IMG/VR virus record: IMGVR_UViG_3300014839_001399
Location: 1 to 36,166 of that record
DNA length: 36,166 bases
Strand: one strand, 5' to 3'
Origin: a virus
This document shows positions 8,495 through 17,500 of the stretch, piece after piece. Position 1 is the stretch's first letter. Every line of letters starts with the position of its first letter. The notes beneath the pieces are model-generated. The model saw only the letters and a list, made by a program, of their open reading frames with translations, had not been told where the DNA came from and did not search any database. Both the position numbers and the translations under genes were made by a program.

Positions 8495-8503
8495 GTCATC
8501 CTC

Positions 8504-8797
8504 CTAACTTTCATAAGTCACGGTAAGTTTTCCGGCGGTCGTACTCTGTTTGATCGCCCGAAATTTCCGTATAAGGTAAATACTCTTTAACTCCAGAAAG
8601 TCCGAATCCAACAACGGATGCCCTGTGATGTCCGTTGGATCCACTCCGTCAATACGGTAACGCATCGCGCCGCCCTCCGCCGTAATGAACGCCTTCGCGG
8701 CCGCATCCCCAACAGCAGGGTCATAGATCGCCGCGTTTAAACTCGCCACCCCCACATCAACACTGACCTCCTCAAAACCAATAGAATCTCCAGTCAT
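8504..8797 (-). CDS. Small phage structural-type protein
   Basis: A 97-aa beta-rich protein (segments ITAEGGAMRYRIDGVDPT, LKSIYLIRKFRAIK, AGKLTVTYES). It looks like the small beta-sandwich proteins found among phage fibre genes, but no named family is certain. The ATG at 8797 has AAAGGAG upstream, placed inside the end of the radical SAM gene. It ends in a TAG that is part of the ribosome site of the next gene; that TAG is in frame with the next ATG (three codons between). Confidence 0.6.
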   Translation of the reverse strand: MTGDSIGFEEVSVDVGVASLNAAIYDPAVGDAAAKAFITAEGGAMRYRIDGVDPTDITGHPLLDSDFLELKSIYLIRKFRAIKQSTTAGKLTVTYES

Positions 8798-8802
8798 GGC
8801 TC

Positions 8803-9960
8803 TTACTCCTTTCTAAGTGCTGTTAATATTTCCTCGTTTTGTTTGGCCACGTCCACCAAGACCTGACCTACCTTATAAAGCATCCGCTCCCTGCGGTCGC
8901 TCAACTCCACCGGCAAATACCTCGTCGCCTCCTCATGCTCAAGCCTGCACACCTTGCAATATTTCTCGATCGGCTGAACAAGATCACCGTTCACCTTGTG
9001 ATGCGTGATCACGCAACTATGGCAAGACGAAGCCGCCGGACAATTCTTCCAGCAACCGGTGTATTCTTTATTGATACTCAAGAACACGCCCCGGATAAAC
9101 GGTCTCTCGTCAAAAATGTTGCCCAACTTAAAGACCCGGGCACTGGCCGCGCGGTGGCACGGATACACATCGCCATCTGACAATATCGCCAGATAGGATT
9201 TTCCCGCTTCGCAAAAGTTTGACTCGGGCGGCACCTCGTCATTTACGATCTTGAGAGGTTTATCAATGAACGCGATCTGAAGCGGGATCCCCTGCCTTTG
9301 GCAATACCTGCGGTAGTGATACAGTTGATTGAGCTGATAGGCGTATTTTTGAATCGCCTCCTCCGTCCAATCCGCTTCCATAACCGCATGATGCATGATC
9401 TTCTGCACCCCGACATCCTGATGCAGAAACTGCACGTTGATCGACAACCGGCCGACCGTCTTGGGCGTATACGTCATACGCACACCCAAATCCGGAAACA
9501 CCACCAGCATCTTCCTTATGTTCTCAACAACCTTTGCCCAGTTGCCCTTACGATGTTCCATCGTCGTTGCCTCATCGCCGTCGCAACTAACCTGCACCGC
9601 AAAATGAAGCTCTTTGAATTGACGGAAGATATCCTCATCGAAGAACGTGCCGTTTGTGGACACGCTAAAGACCGCCATGTGCCTGCCGTCGATATCCGGC
9701 CAGAGTTCCCGGGCATACCGAGCCAAATCCAACACTGTCTGCGGAAACAACAGCGGCTCACCGCCAAAGAATGTGATCTGAAGGCCGTCCGGACTGATCT
9801 CCTTCATACGATCCAAAATCTTTTTGCCCTGCTCAACCGAAAGCACGCCGTCGCTTTTCGGATGAAAGCAATACTCACAATCCATGTTGCATCGCTCTGT
9901 CACGAACAAGTCGATGCTCCTAATTTCATTTTTATTCTTACCGCCGACTACACTCTGCAT
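8803..9960 (-). CDS. Radical SAM/SPASM maturase (third of three)
   Basis: A 385-aa radical SAM enzyme. The [4Fe-4S] SAM cluster motif is CNMDCEYC (C24, C28, C31) and the SAM-contacting GGEP motif is at 66-69. The C-terminal SPASM region has cysteines at 250, 268, 303, 307, 313, 316, 335 and 338 that can hold auxiliary Fe-S clusters. Enzymes of this architecture usually modify ribosomal peptides or proteins (thioether, carbon-carbon or epimer formation, or sulfatase-type oxidation). The order of motifs resembles anaerobic sulfatase-maturase relatives, but no sulfatase is present. Its start lies inside the end of the second radical SAM gene with site AAAGGAAGATT-ATG. The substrate is unknown. 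Confidence 0.9.
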   Translation of the reverse strand: MQSVVGGKNKNEIRSIDLFVTERCNMDCEYCFHPKSDGVLSVEQGKKILDRMKEISPDGLQITFFGGEPLLFPQTVLDLARYARELWPDIDGRHMAVFSVSTNGTFFDEDIFRQFKELHFAVQVSCDGDEATTMEHRKGNWAKVVENIRKMLVVFPDLGVRMTYTPKTVGRLSINVQFLHQDVGVQKIMHHAVMEADWTEEAIQKYAYQLNQLYHYRRYCQRQGIPLQIAFIDKPLKIVNDEVPPESNFCEAGKSYLAILSDGDVYPCHRAASARVFKLGNIFDERPFIRGVFLSINKEYTGCWKNCPAASSCHSCVITHHKVNGDLVQPIEKYCKVCRLEHEEATRYLPVELSDRRERMLYKVGQVLVDVAKQNEEILTALRKE

Positions 9961-11027
9961 AATCTTCCTTTCTCGATCTCAATGTACCGTTTTGTTATTT
10001 TGAAAAGCACCCGGCACATCTTGCAAAACGACGGCTCAGGCTTAAACATATCTCCCATCCATTCAAGGTTCAGCCCAAGGCACTTGTTGCGCGGACATAA
10101 ACCGTAAAGCTCACACCCTTGGCAATGCTGACCCAAATACTTCTCCCGATCCGCATCGATCGCCCAAGCCAAGTCCAGCCGTGAATAATCAATGCCCGAA
10201 TCAATATCACCGAGCTTGTTATGCTGGCAAATGTACATGTTGTCGCACTGCCAGATACCGCCAGCGGTATCAATAAACAGCCTCTCCAGACCTGACCGGC
10301 AATAATGGAAAGGCCGCACCTGCGCCTTTAAGCCAAACTCCTTGAAATACAGATTGCTGTGCAAGGCCGGGTTCATAGATCGGTACAACACCTCATCGTG
10401 GCGGTATTTTTCAAGAAGCCGAAAATACTCATCCGCGAATCTTTCCAAATCTTCCTCTTTATGCTCAACCCGGGTGGCCAAGTCGATCGTGATATTGCGC
10501 GTCACGTTCTCAACCAAATAATCAAAATCCTCAATAAACCGGTCATACCGCGTGACCATAAAGTTCACCGTATTGGCCGGGTTATCCCGAACCAGCCGGA
10601 ACGCCCATGGCTCTGCCGCGACCTTCTCACGCAAACCGCCGTATTTCTCATAGCCATTTCCCAGCGACCACGTGATCCCCATGTTTCTGTGCGCCATAAA
10701 CCAGTTGAACATCTCCTCTGTCACCGGCTTGCCGCTGGTGTTCGTGTGAAACAAAAACTGCGGATACTTCTCAACGACCGCCCTGATAACCTTCATATTG
10801 AGAAGCGGCTCACCTCCCCAAAAGAAGATTGAGAACTTCGGATCCAGCTCAAGCTGAGAAAACACAAAATCGAGGATCCGAAACGCCATCTCCTCGCTCA
10901 TGAATGCGGGGCCCAGTGCCTCGCGCTTATTGCGCTCAAACAGCCCGCGCCGATAACAGAAACTGCACCCCGCGTTGCATGCGTGTGTGAGGTACAGATA
11001 AATAGATTTGTAGACCGATGTTTTCAT
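9948..11027 (-). CDS. Radical SAM/SPASM maturase (second of three)
   Basis: A 359-aa radical SAM enzyme with cluster motif CNAGCSFC (C17, C21, C24) very close to the N-terminus and GGEP at 71-74. SPASM-type cysteines occur at 243, 261, 267, 302, 305, 311, 316, 335 and 338, including CQGCELYGLCPRNKC. It shares architecture but little obvious sequence with its two neighbours, so the three are not recent duplicates. The start overlaps the upstream gene by ATGA and the end overlaps the next start by 13 nt, so all three are translationally coupled. Peptide or protein modification is the family-level expectation; the target is unknown. Confidence 0.9.
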   Translation of the reverse strand: MKTSVYKSIYLYLTHACNAGCSFCYRRGLFERNKREALGPAFMSEEMAFRILDFVFSQLELDPKFSIFFWGGEPLLNMKVIRAVVEKYPQFLFHTNTSGKPVTEEMFNWFMAHRNMGITWSLGNGYEKYGGLREKVAAEPWAFRLVRDNPANTVNFMVTRYDRFIEDFDYLVENVTRNITIDLATRVEHKEEDLERFADEYFRLLEKYRHDEVLYRSMNPALHSNLYFKEFGLKAQVRPFHYCRSGLERLFIDTAGGIWQCDNMYICQHNKLGDIDSGIDYSRLDLAWAIDADREKYLGQHCQGCELYGLCPRNKCLGLNLEWMGDMFKPEPSFCKMCRVLFKITKRYIEIEKGRLCRV

Positions 11028-12217
11028 TTAATCCCCAGTTCGATCGCACGGCGTGCGATGTAATCAAACACGAAATACTCCACTTTGTTCGCCCAGCAGT
11101 GATTGGCCGCCGGTTTCAACGGATTACCCGTCTTGATATAGTTCTCCGCAAGACACATCGCCCGCGGGCAAAGTCTTATATCTTTAGCCTCACAAACCTC
11201 ACAGTCCCGGCAATCCTCGTAAAGTCCTTCGATCCACTCGCCCATCTTCTTAAAGAACAAAGCCGTTTCATTAAAACCGTTAAACACGTCGCCAATTTTG
11301 AACTCCGGAAAGTTGGCAAAGAAGTCGCATGGATAAATCTCGCCCTTGTTATTGATCGCCAAGTACATATACCCACACCCGCAGAACGTAGGCGGCACAT
11401 CCTTGATCGGCAACCCTTTGAGTTTGCGGTAAATGTTATGGTGAAAAACTGAATCCCACTGACACCTGCCAAACTTAGGCGCACCTTCAAAGTAAACGTA
11501 ATCGGCGACGCGTTTGAATAAAGCCTTGAACGCCTCGTTCTTATCCCTGATACGATCCCAATGTCGCGCGGTCGAGATCCGCACAACCGGAATCGGATAC
11601 TCAAAAAGATATTTGATATCCTCAAAGATGCCCGGCTCATCCGGATCATCGATAACAAAATGCACATCACCACCGTTATGCCGAACCACATCAAGCGCGG
11701 GCTTAGCCGCCTCCAAATATCCTTTGCCGAACTTCTGCTTCAACGCGCCGATACTGACACTCACTCGAAGCGTCCCTTTGCGTGACTTGACCCACTCCCG
11801 CGCTTCGGCGTTTTCTACCAACACAAGGCCGTTCGTTGTGACCACATAAGGGAACATCGGATAGGTGTCGACCAAATACCGCACCATATCGAAATTTACA
11901 AACGGCTCGCCGCCAAAGATGCTGAATTTAACCTTAGACTCATCGAACGTCCGTACCACAAAGCCCATGGCGCAATCGATAATCTCCCGCGTGATCCCGC
12001 TATCCTTCTGTCGAAATTCCCGAGGCTGATAGCAATAAGGACAATGAAGATTGCAGTCCTGCGTCATCAGAAAATAAATCGTCGTGTAATCCGGCTTATT
12101 TGCGGTCACGGCATCGACGTCAAACTTGCCGTTTTCCTTGTAGCCTTTGATCACCTCTCGGCACAATGACGGCAAGTCGCCTGTTGCCTTGCTTTCTTCT
12201 AAAGTAAAAACGCTCAT
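11024..12217 (-). CDS. Radical SAM/SPASM maturase (first of three)
   Basis: A 397-aa radical SAM enzyme. About 45 residues precede the cluster motif CNLHCPYC (C55, C59, C62); this leading part (LEESKATGDLPSLCREVI) might contact a substrate. GGEP is at 102-105. SPASM-type cysteines are at 279, 281, 297, 336, 339, 342, 350, 355 and 374. The ATG at 12217 is preferred to a GTG six bases earlier because it overlaps the stop of the 126-aa gene as ATGA and follows GGAG. It is the first maturase after the candidate substrates at 12214-13323. Confidence 0.9.
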   Translation of the reverse strand: MSVFTLEESKATGDLPSLCREVIKGYKENGKFDVDAVTANKPDYTTIYFLMTQDCNLHCPYCYQPREFRQKDSGITREIIDCAMGFVVRTFDESKVKFSIFGGEPFVNFDMVRYLVDTYPMFPYVVTTNGLVLVENAEAREWVKSRKGTLRVSVSIGALKQKFGKGYLEAAKPALDVVRHNGGDVHFVIDDPDEPGIFEDIKYLFEYPIPVVRISTARHWDRIRDKNEAFKALFKRVADYVYFEGAPKFGRCQWDSVFHHNIYRKLKGLPIKDVPPTFCGCGYMYLAINNKGEIYPCDFFANFPEFKIGDVFNGFNETALFFKKMGEWIEGLYEDCRDCEVCEAKDIRLCPRAMCLAENYIKTGNPLKPAANHCWANKVEYFVFDYIARRAIELGIK

Positions 12218-12594
12218 TTCCACTCCAAGTGATAAAGATTCGTGTCCACTTCAACCGCCTCGAATCCAAGACGGTCTTTGATATTTTTCTTCTGCTCATC
12301 AGTCAAAGCCATAATGCCCGCCAGATACAGTTCGCCTTTCTTTTCGCCTGATATAAAGAAACTGAAGTTCGCAATCTTGCCGCGCTCATCAATAATCCCC
12401 AAATCTTGAATGGTCAGCTTTAACGCGTTGCTGAAATCCTCGACCTTATCAAACCGCCCCTTCGTGAACCCATTAACCCGCTGATCATCAAGATTCATCC
12501 GTACCCAATAAATGAGTTCGGTCACTGGATTGTCCTTCGTATCTTTTGCGACCTTCAATGTCTTTGGCTTGCTTGTCTCAAAACTCGGAAACAT
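12214..12594 (-). CDS. Unknown 126-aa protein coupled to the radical SAM genes
   Basis: No family recognised. A mixed alpha/beta soluble protein with a Lys-rich N-terminus (ETSKPKTLKVAKDTKDNP), a central beta strand pair (ANFSFFISGEKKGELYLAG, residues 75-93) and a C-terminal ALTDEQKKNIKDRLGFEAV helix-like part. There are no cysteines, so it is not an Fe-S or thioether substrate by that route. It overlaps the first radical SAM gene by ATGA, which suggests a partner role such as substrate delivery or recognition; that is inference only. It could equally be a small virion protein. Confidence 0.6.
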   Translation of the reverse strand: MFPSFETSKPKTLKVAKDTKDNPVTELIYWVRMNLDDQRVNGFTKGRFDKVEDFSNALKLTIQDLGIIDERGKIANFSFFISGEKKGELYLAGIMALTDEQKKNIKDRLGFEAVEVDTNLYHLEWK

Positions 12595-12600
12595 ATACCC

Positions 12601-13323
12601 TCACCATGTGTACGGATTGCATTTGCAATTCCAATCAGAATGCACCGCGCCCCAGTTATACCCGGGCGGCGTATAGTTACACTGCGGCGACCACGGCACA
12701 TAGCCATCCCACGGCGTCGCGTTTATTGGCTCACCTGAAGCCGCTTTATACGGATGCGTCGTTCCCCCGGGCAGGTTGTAGCTGGCGCAAATTCGATGAT
12801 CCACCATGCTGTGATTGCATTCGCTGTATTTATGATCATCACAAGCAACCCCAGCATGCGAACACGTCTGGTAGTAATACCCGCAATCCGCGCAATACTG
12901 GCACTGCTCTGCCTCACAAATACAGCCGGTCATTAACGCCTGCAGTTTCGAGCGCAATTCGGAAACGTGATCATTCCTCGCCTTAATAGTGTTCGCCGTA
13001 AGCGTCGGGTCCGTAAAATCCATGCACCCTGATGAATCCTGCACGCAGTACCCCGACTCACCTCTACCGGTCTTAACGTTCTGCAACTCAACCCTCAGCT
13101 CCGCGACATGATCGTTGCGAATTTTAATAACATCCGCCGTAAGCGTTACGTCCGTAAACGTCGCTGTCGACAAACCCCTGCGAGTGAACTCCAGATTGAC
13201 CTTTATCCGCAGTTCCTCCACATGGTCGTTTCTCGCTTTAACCGTATTCGCGGTCAAAGTCGGATCCGTCCACGTCGGCGTATTTGCTGGACACTGTTTT
13301 GGCGGTAATCTATGCTCTGGCAT
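12601..13323 (-). CDS. Three-repeat protein with Cys/Tyr/Trp-rich C-terminal tail; candidate maturase substrate
   Basis: A 240-aa protein in two parts. Residues 18-42, 56-80 and 103-127 are three copies of a 25-residue repeat (core TLTANTIKARNDHVxELRxKL) related to the IKAxHxxELR repeats of surface proteins. Residues 134-240 hold 12 cysteines (134, 136, 141, 144, 147, 154, 161, 169, 179, 215, 233, 235) and many aromatics, ending NCKCNPYTW. There is no signal peptide. The Cys-rich part could bind metal, form disulfides, or be a substrate for the radical SAM enzymes downstream, since thioether and aromatic cross-links are family products. It lies two bases after the fibre-like gene, so a virion part is also plausible. 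Confidence 0.7.
   Translation of the reverse strand: MPEHRLPPKQCPANTPTWTDPTLTANTVKARNDHVEELRIKVNLEFTRRGLSTATFTDVTLTADVIKIRNDHVAELRVELQNVKTGRGESGYCVQDSSGCMDFTDPTLTANTIKARNDHVSELRSKLQALMTGCICEAEQCQYCADCGYYYQTCSHAGVACDDHKYSECNHSMVDHRICASYNLPGGTTHPYKAASGEPINATPWDGYVPWSPQCNYTPPGYNWGAVHSDWNCKCNPYTW
12943..13272 (-). repeat. Three 25-codon tandem-type repeats inside the Cys-rich protein gene
   Basis: Repeat units correspond to residues 18-42, 56-80 and 103-127 of the 12601-13323 product. All share DxTLTAxxxKxRNDHVxELR. Spacers of 13 and 22 residues differ in sequence. The nucleotide copies have diverged at many third positions, so these are old repeats kept for protein structure. Confidence 0.8.
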
Positions 13324-13325
13324 TT

Positions 13326-14366
13326 TTACTCCGCATACGTCGCATTCGGGAACGCGAACTCTAAACCTGTTTCATCAGCCTTCACCCTGACAGACTTCCC
13401 CGCCTGTCCTGTGTAGTTTGACGGACAATCCGTCAAGGCCACGAAAGACGACATCCCCAGTAAAAACAAAGGCCGAACATCCTTATATATGTAGGCGTCG
13501 CTGGGATTAGCATCCTTGCTCTCGTAATCCACGACCTTCGTCATTGTCGGTTTGCAATACACGAGGCATATCGGAAACTTGCCTGATGGAAACGCTGGCT
13601 CGGCCGGATTAGATGCCTCCGCGCCAGTCGTCCACTCCAATACCCCTGCCGAGTTGATCGTCAATAAATCGATCCTCGGATTAGTCCCCGGGGCTGTAAT
13701 AAGCGATGATGCCCCGCCCGCGTAAGTTAACCTTGTTGATCCGATATAAATATTCTGATAAAACCCGCCAACTAAAGCCGAAGCCACCGCCACATTCATT
13801 CCGCACACTGCCGTGATGGTATCGAATATAAAAGTCTGGGAAGCTGGCAGTTGATAGAACCCAAAATCGGTAATATTCGACAACACTGCCGCTGTGCCGT
13901 TATTCCCATCAGGCGTCGCTAAGGTCAAAGTATCCTTCTTCCACGTTCCGACTGTTCCGTGAGAAGTTAAATTCCAATAGCTCACATGGCCAAGGTTATC
14001 TTCAATAAAGAACCTGAAAGTCTGACTTGCGCCTGAACACCTCTCCCACAATGTAATTTGTTTGAACGCGGACAAATTAACGCCCTTAATAAGCGTAACC
14101 TGCCGGTTAGGCGTAGCGTCGATTACGCACTGCAGGGCGTAATTGCCTTCCTGCTTCGTAGTCGAATGCGTAACCGTCACGCCAGTCCCCGACCATTTGG
14201 CTTGCGCCAATGCGTCCGTCGAATACTCAAAATCATCTAAAATCATCGATGCCCGAGGCCGCAAGGCAAACAAATCACCCTGAAACAAAGCCCTCAAAAC
14301 ATTCCGGACATTCTCCAGCGACATAGAACCTGTCGGCTGATTCGGATCGAAAATATGTCTTTCCAT
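13326..14366 (-). CDS. Tail fibre/receptor-binding-like protein
   Basis: A 346-aa protein. Residues 40-190 look like a jelly-roll carbohydrate-binding module (MILDDFEYSTDALAQAKW, then alternating beta strands and DTLTLATPDGN). A fibre-like middle rich in Gly, Thr and Ser follows (residues 195-255). The C-terminus (GKSVRVKADETGLEF) has the form common at the ends of phage tail fibre and collar proteins. Its position after the tail tip gene supports a receptor-binding role. It may bind host surface sugar, but the ligand is unknown. Confidence 0.68.
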   Translation of the reverse strand: MERHIFDPNQPTGSMSLENVRNVLRALFQGDLFALRPRASMILDDFEYSTDALAQAKWSGTGVTVTHSTTKQEGNYALQCVIDATPNRQVTLIKGVNLSAFKQITLWERCSGASQTFRFFIEDNLGHVSYWNLTSHGTVGTWKKDTLTLATPDGNNGTAAVLSNITDFGFYQLPASQTFIFDTITAVCGMNVAVASALVGGFYQNIYIGSTRLTYAGGASSLITAPGTNPRIDLLTINSAGVLEWTTGAEASNPAEPAFPSGKFPICLVYCKPTMTKVVDYESKDANPSDAYIYKDVRPLFLLGMSSFVALTDCPSNYTGQAGKSVRVKADETGLEFAFPNATYAE

Positions 14367-14368
14367 GA

Positions 14369-14506
14369 TTAACCTTTCTTCTTAATAATTTCCGTATCGC
14401 ATACCGGACACTTGCCGGTATACGCTTTGGTTCCGTTCTTAAGAGTGCTTTCTTTTAACTCCGCAATCTCAACCAACACCTTGCATGTAGCGCAATATCC
14501 CTTCAT
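14369..14506 (-). CDS. 45-aa zinc-ribbon protein (DUF5679-like)
   Basis: A short gene: MKGYCATCKVLVEI at the start and KCPVCDTEIIKKKG at the end. Two CxxC pairs (C5, C8 and C33, C36) make a single zinc ribbon as in DUF5679 proteins and topoisomerase C-terminal ribbons. The ATG at 14506 lies one base past the stop of the tail tip gene and has AAAGGAT upstream. Such tiny ribbons are common in phages and archaea, with unknown roles. Coding is supported by spacing, ribosome site and family resemblance. Confidence 0.82.
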   Translation of the reverse strand: MKGYCATCKVLVEIAELKESTLKNGTKAYTGKCPVCDTEIIKKKG

Positions 14507-14507
14507 A

Positions 14508-17500
14508 TCAATATCCTTTCACGTCGATATCCACCTCGGCGGTGCCAATGGCCGCGCCGTTGCGGTCATAAACTTTGATATCGCACTGTGTCGTTGTTTT
14601 ATTGGAAACAATCGGCATACCGATAATGCCGTTGACGATCGTCACCGTAATCCTCGGCGGGTAATTAAAACCGGTGCCGAATAAAATCGTCTTGCCCTGC
14701 ACTGGAATTGCCACATCCCTAAACCACGAAAGTTTTGTCACCGGCGCATTGATGTAAAGCCGACAACTATAAAAGTAAAAATGATGACTCGGGTCGGTTG
14801 TCGCAATCACAAACTTGAACTTGATATACCGACCTGTATATGTCGTAAAAGCATCAATGGCTGAAAATGCCGTATAACTTATCCCATCTGACGAAACACT
14901 GATCTGCACCTCAAGCGATCCGCCCGAAACGTTCTTGAAATCAGCGTCGATAATCACCTTGAACTCAAACACCGTAAGCAAGTCAATCGGTGAGATCATT
15001 TCGAAAAAGCCGGTCGTCTTAGTCTGGCCATTTAAATTCAATCCGCCGCCTGCCTCTTGCGCCTCCCAAGTCAACCCCTGCGCCTGTCGATCCTCCCATG
15101 ACATATCCGTCTTTAAACACAACGCTGGCCGGACATACCCCAAATCGAAATCATTCGTGTAAACCAGCTCGAAATTGCTTAATCGATACTGCAAATCCTG
15201 ACTCCACAAATCGAAGTCGTTGATGAAATTCATTTCCGGCGGCGGTGTAATAACTATCGAATCCATCCCGGGTGATGGGCTTTCATTGCCAGAAGTATCA
15301 ACCGCCTTAATCATGAACGTCACGTTGCCGATCTCGCCTACCGGATACATAAACTCCGTTGTATCCGTCCTCTCTGCGATAACCTGACCGGCATTCCACT
15401 CCGAACCTTTTCTGATCACGTACCGGGCAAGATCAGCATCCGCGATTGCATCCCAGCTGAACCTTAAAAAATTACCCTCCTGCGAAACCTCGAATCCAGT
15501 AACATCCGATGGTGGGTTGAGTTTTCCCAAGACAGTCAAATCAGAAGATTCCAATCCGTCCGACACAATGCCGTTGATCGATACCGTTCTGACCTTAATC
15601 CGATACGTCTGTTCATCCTCAACGCCAAAGATCGTGAAATTTGTGTCTGTTGTCGTGCCGACAACTTTGTAATCCTCCGTGCCTTTCTTGAGTTCAATTT
15701 GATAATGGCTCAGAAAAATCTTTGAATCATCTGTCGGTGCATCAAAGCCAACCAGAATATCTGAACCAACCGTTCCGTCACGGTGCAGGTAATAAAGACT
15801 TTCTGAAACCTGAATATTTGAAACCTCTCCCACCGGCGCATATGGATTGGGCGGCGTGCCGTAGTCAAATGTTTGAATCGTCGCGCCGTATCGGTCGTTG
15901 TAAATTGTGGGGTTATATTCCTGTGCGGTGATCTTATAAACATCACGCTCATCCTCCTCGATACGCTGAATAACAAACTGCTTATTCGTCCAGCCCATAA
16001 GCGAATGCGTGACCTCAATAACGTCTCCAATCTCCTGACCGATCGCATTCAAGGACGTGGTGAATTCAATTGATAACGGACAAAGTTTTAGCTCGTAAAA
16101 ATACTGATTGCTCAAACGCGAAGCCTGCGTTTTACGGTTTATTGACGGAATGGTAAGCGTCTGCTCAACAAGCCCGCGCTCGTCCTGATCGACCTTGTCC
16201 TCTGACCCCCACGCAAGGATCCGAGCGTCATCCTGCGTCGGATCGAAATACTCAATGCCGAACCGATTGATCTTCTGATCCAACCCTTTCTGTACGATCT
16301 TCAAATCCGTGATGTCATCCTCATCGAACGCGGCAACAACACTCTGAGTCTTAGCCACCAGCAACTTGAGCTTTGAACCGCTTCTGATGAGCGCACCCGC
16401 GAAACCGACCAATATCTCGGTGAGGTTATCCGATGCCGCACGTTTCTGATCGATTACGTAAGAAACGGCGTACCGCGCCTCCTGCCCGCCCTGTCCGTCC
16501 GAAACAAACTCTCCGCAATAGTCATAAACCTCGCCAAAGGGCATATCATCAATATCACCTGCCAAATATCCGCATCCCCCTACTTGGGGCTTGAGAAGCA
16601 GATAATCACGAATACAGGCGGCTGGATTATCCGAAAACGATCTCGCCGTTGACCAAACCGAACCATTCCACGTCTGCACCTTGCGTCCTCTGCAAACACA
16701 TGTAATGTTCGGACGCCCGCCTTTCAATTTGTCAGACGTTCCTAAATGAACATGAAGCATGGCGACATTGCGGTACTGCACGCCATCCAGCTCAAGACCA
16801 GTAACGGTCTCCACGTTCTGCGTTGATGTGCCTGTAAAGGCGTGATACGAACATCCCGGGAAGTTCGCTATATCCTCTCCGTTGAGCCGCACATCAGTGA
16901 TGCTGTCGATCTCTCCCTCGCAAAGGACGATGAGCATATCAACCTGCTCGCCGCCCATGACCGGGTTCTGAAAAACAATGTTGCCGCTAAGACGCGCCTG
17001 ACCGTACAAGACCGGCACCGGAAACTGATTGCTTGAAGTAGTCTGAAGCTCGCCGAATTGATACCGAGGCGAAGAAGAAGATCCTCCGCTCTTTGAAGTC
17101 TGCCGCGCCTGAATGGCCAGCCCGATTGAATACCCGATCATGGCCGTACCAATCAGACAACCGATCGTGGTAAGCGATAATGCAATAAGCCCACCGGCAA
17201 TGAACGATGCGGCCGCATAGTCTGCAATGACCAAAGCCACCGCGATCACAGCCGGGGGCCCAGCTGGCGGGATATAAATCTTCCCGTCCTTTTCCCTGAT
17301 CCCGAAAAGGAAGTATTTTTCCCAAGAAGGTGTGAGCCGCGAAATACGAGATTTGCCGTCCTTCTTAGCGTGAAGCATCCGTCCGTATCCCAAATAAAGA
17401 CCAACGTGCAGTTCCTCTCCGATTTTGAAAACCAAAACATCCTCGGCCTGAAGCTCAGGAATACTGACAATCGTGTTGACCTTGGTAATCTGCTGAATAA

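Noticed and set aside
9298-10107. 269-aa plus-strand open frame
   Set aside because: It is antisense to two intact radical SAM genes and has the low-complexity His/Arg/Leu pattern of a shadow frame.
12943-13272. Repeats as a CRISPR array
   Set aside because: Only three diverged copies, coding in one frame with conserved protein sequence and uneven spacers; no cas genes.
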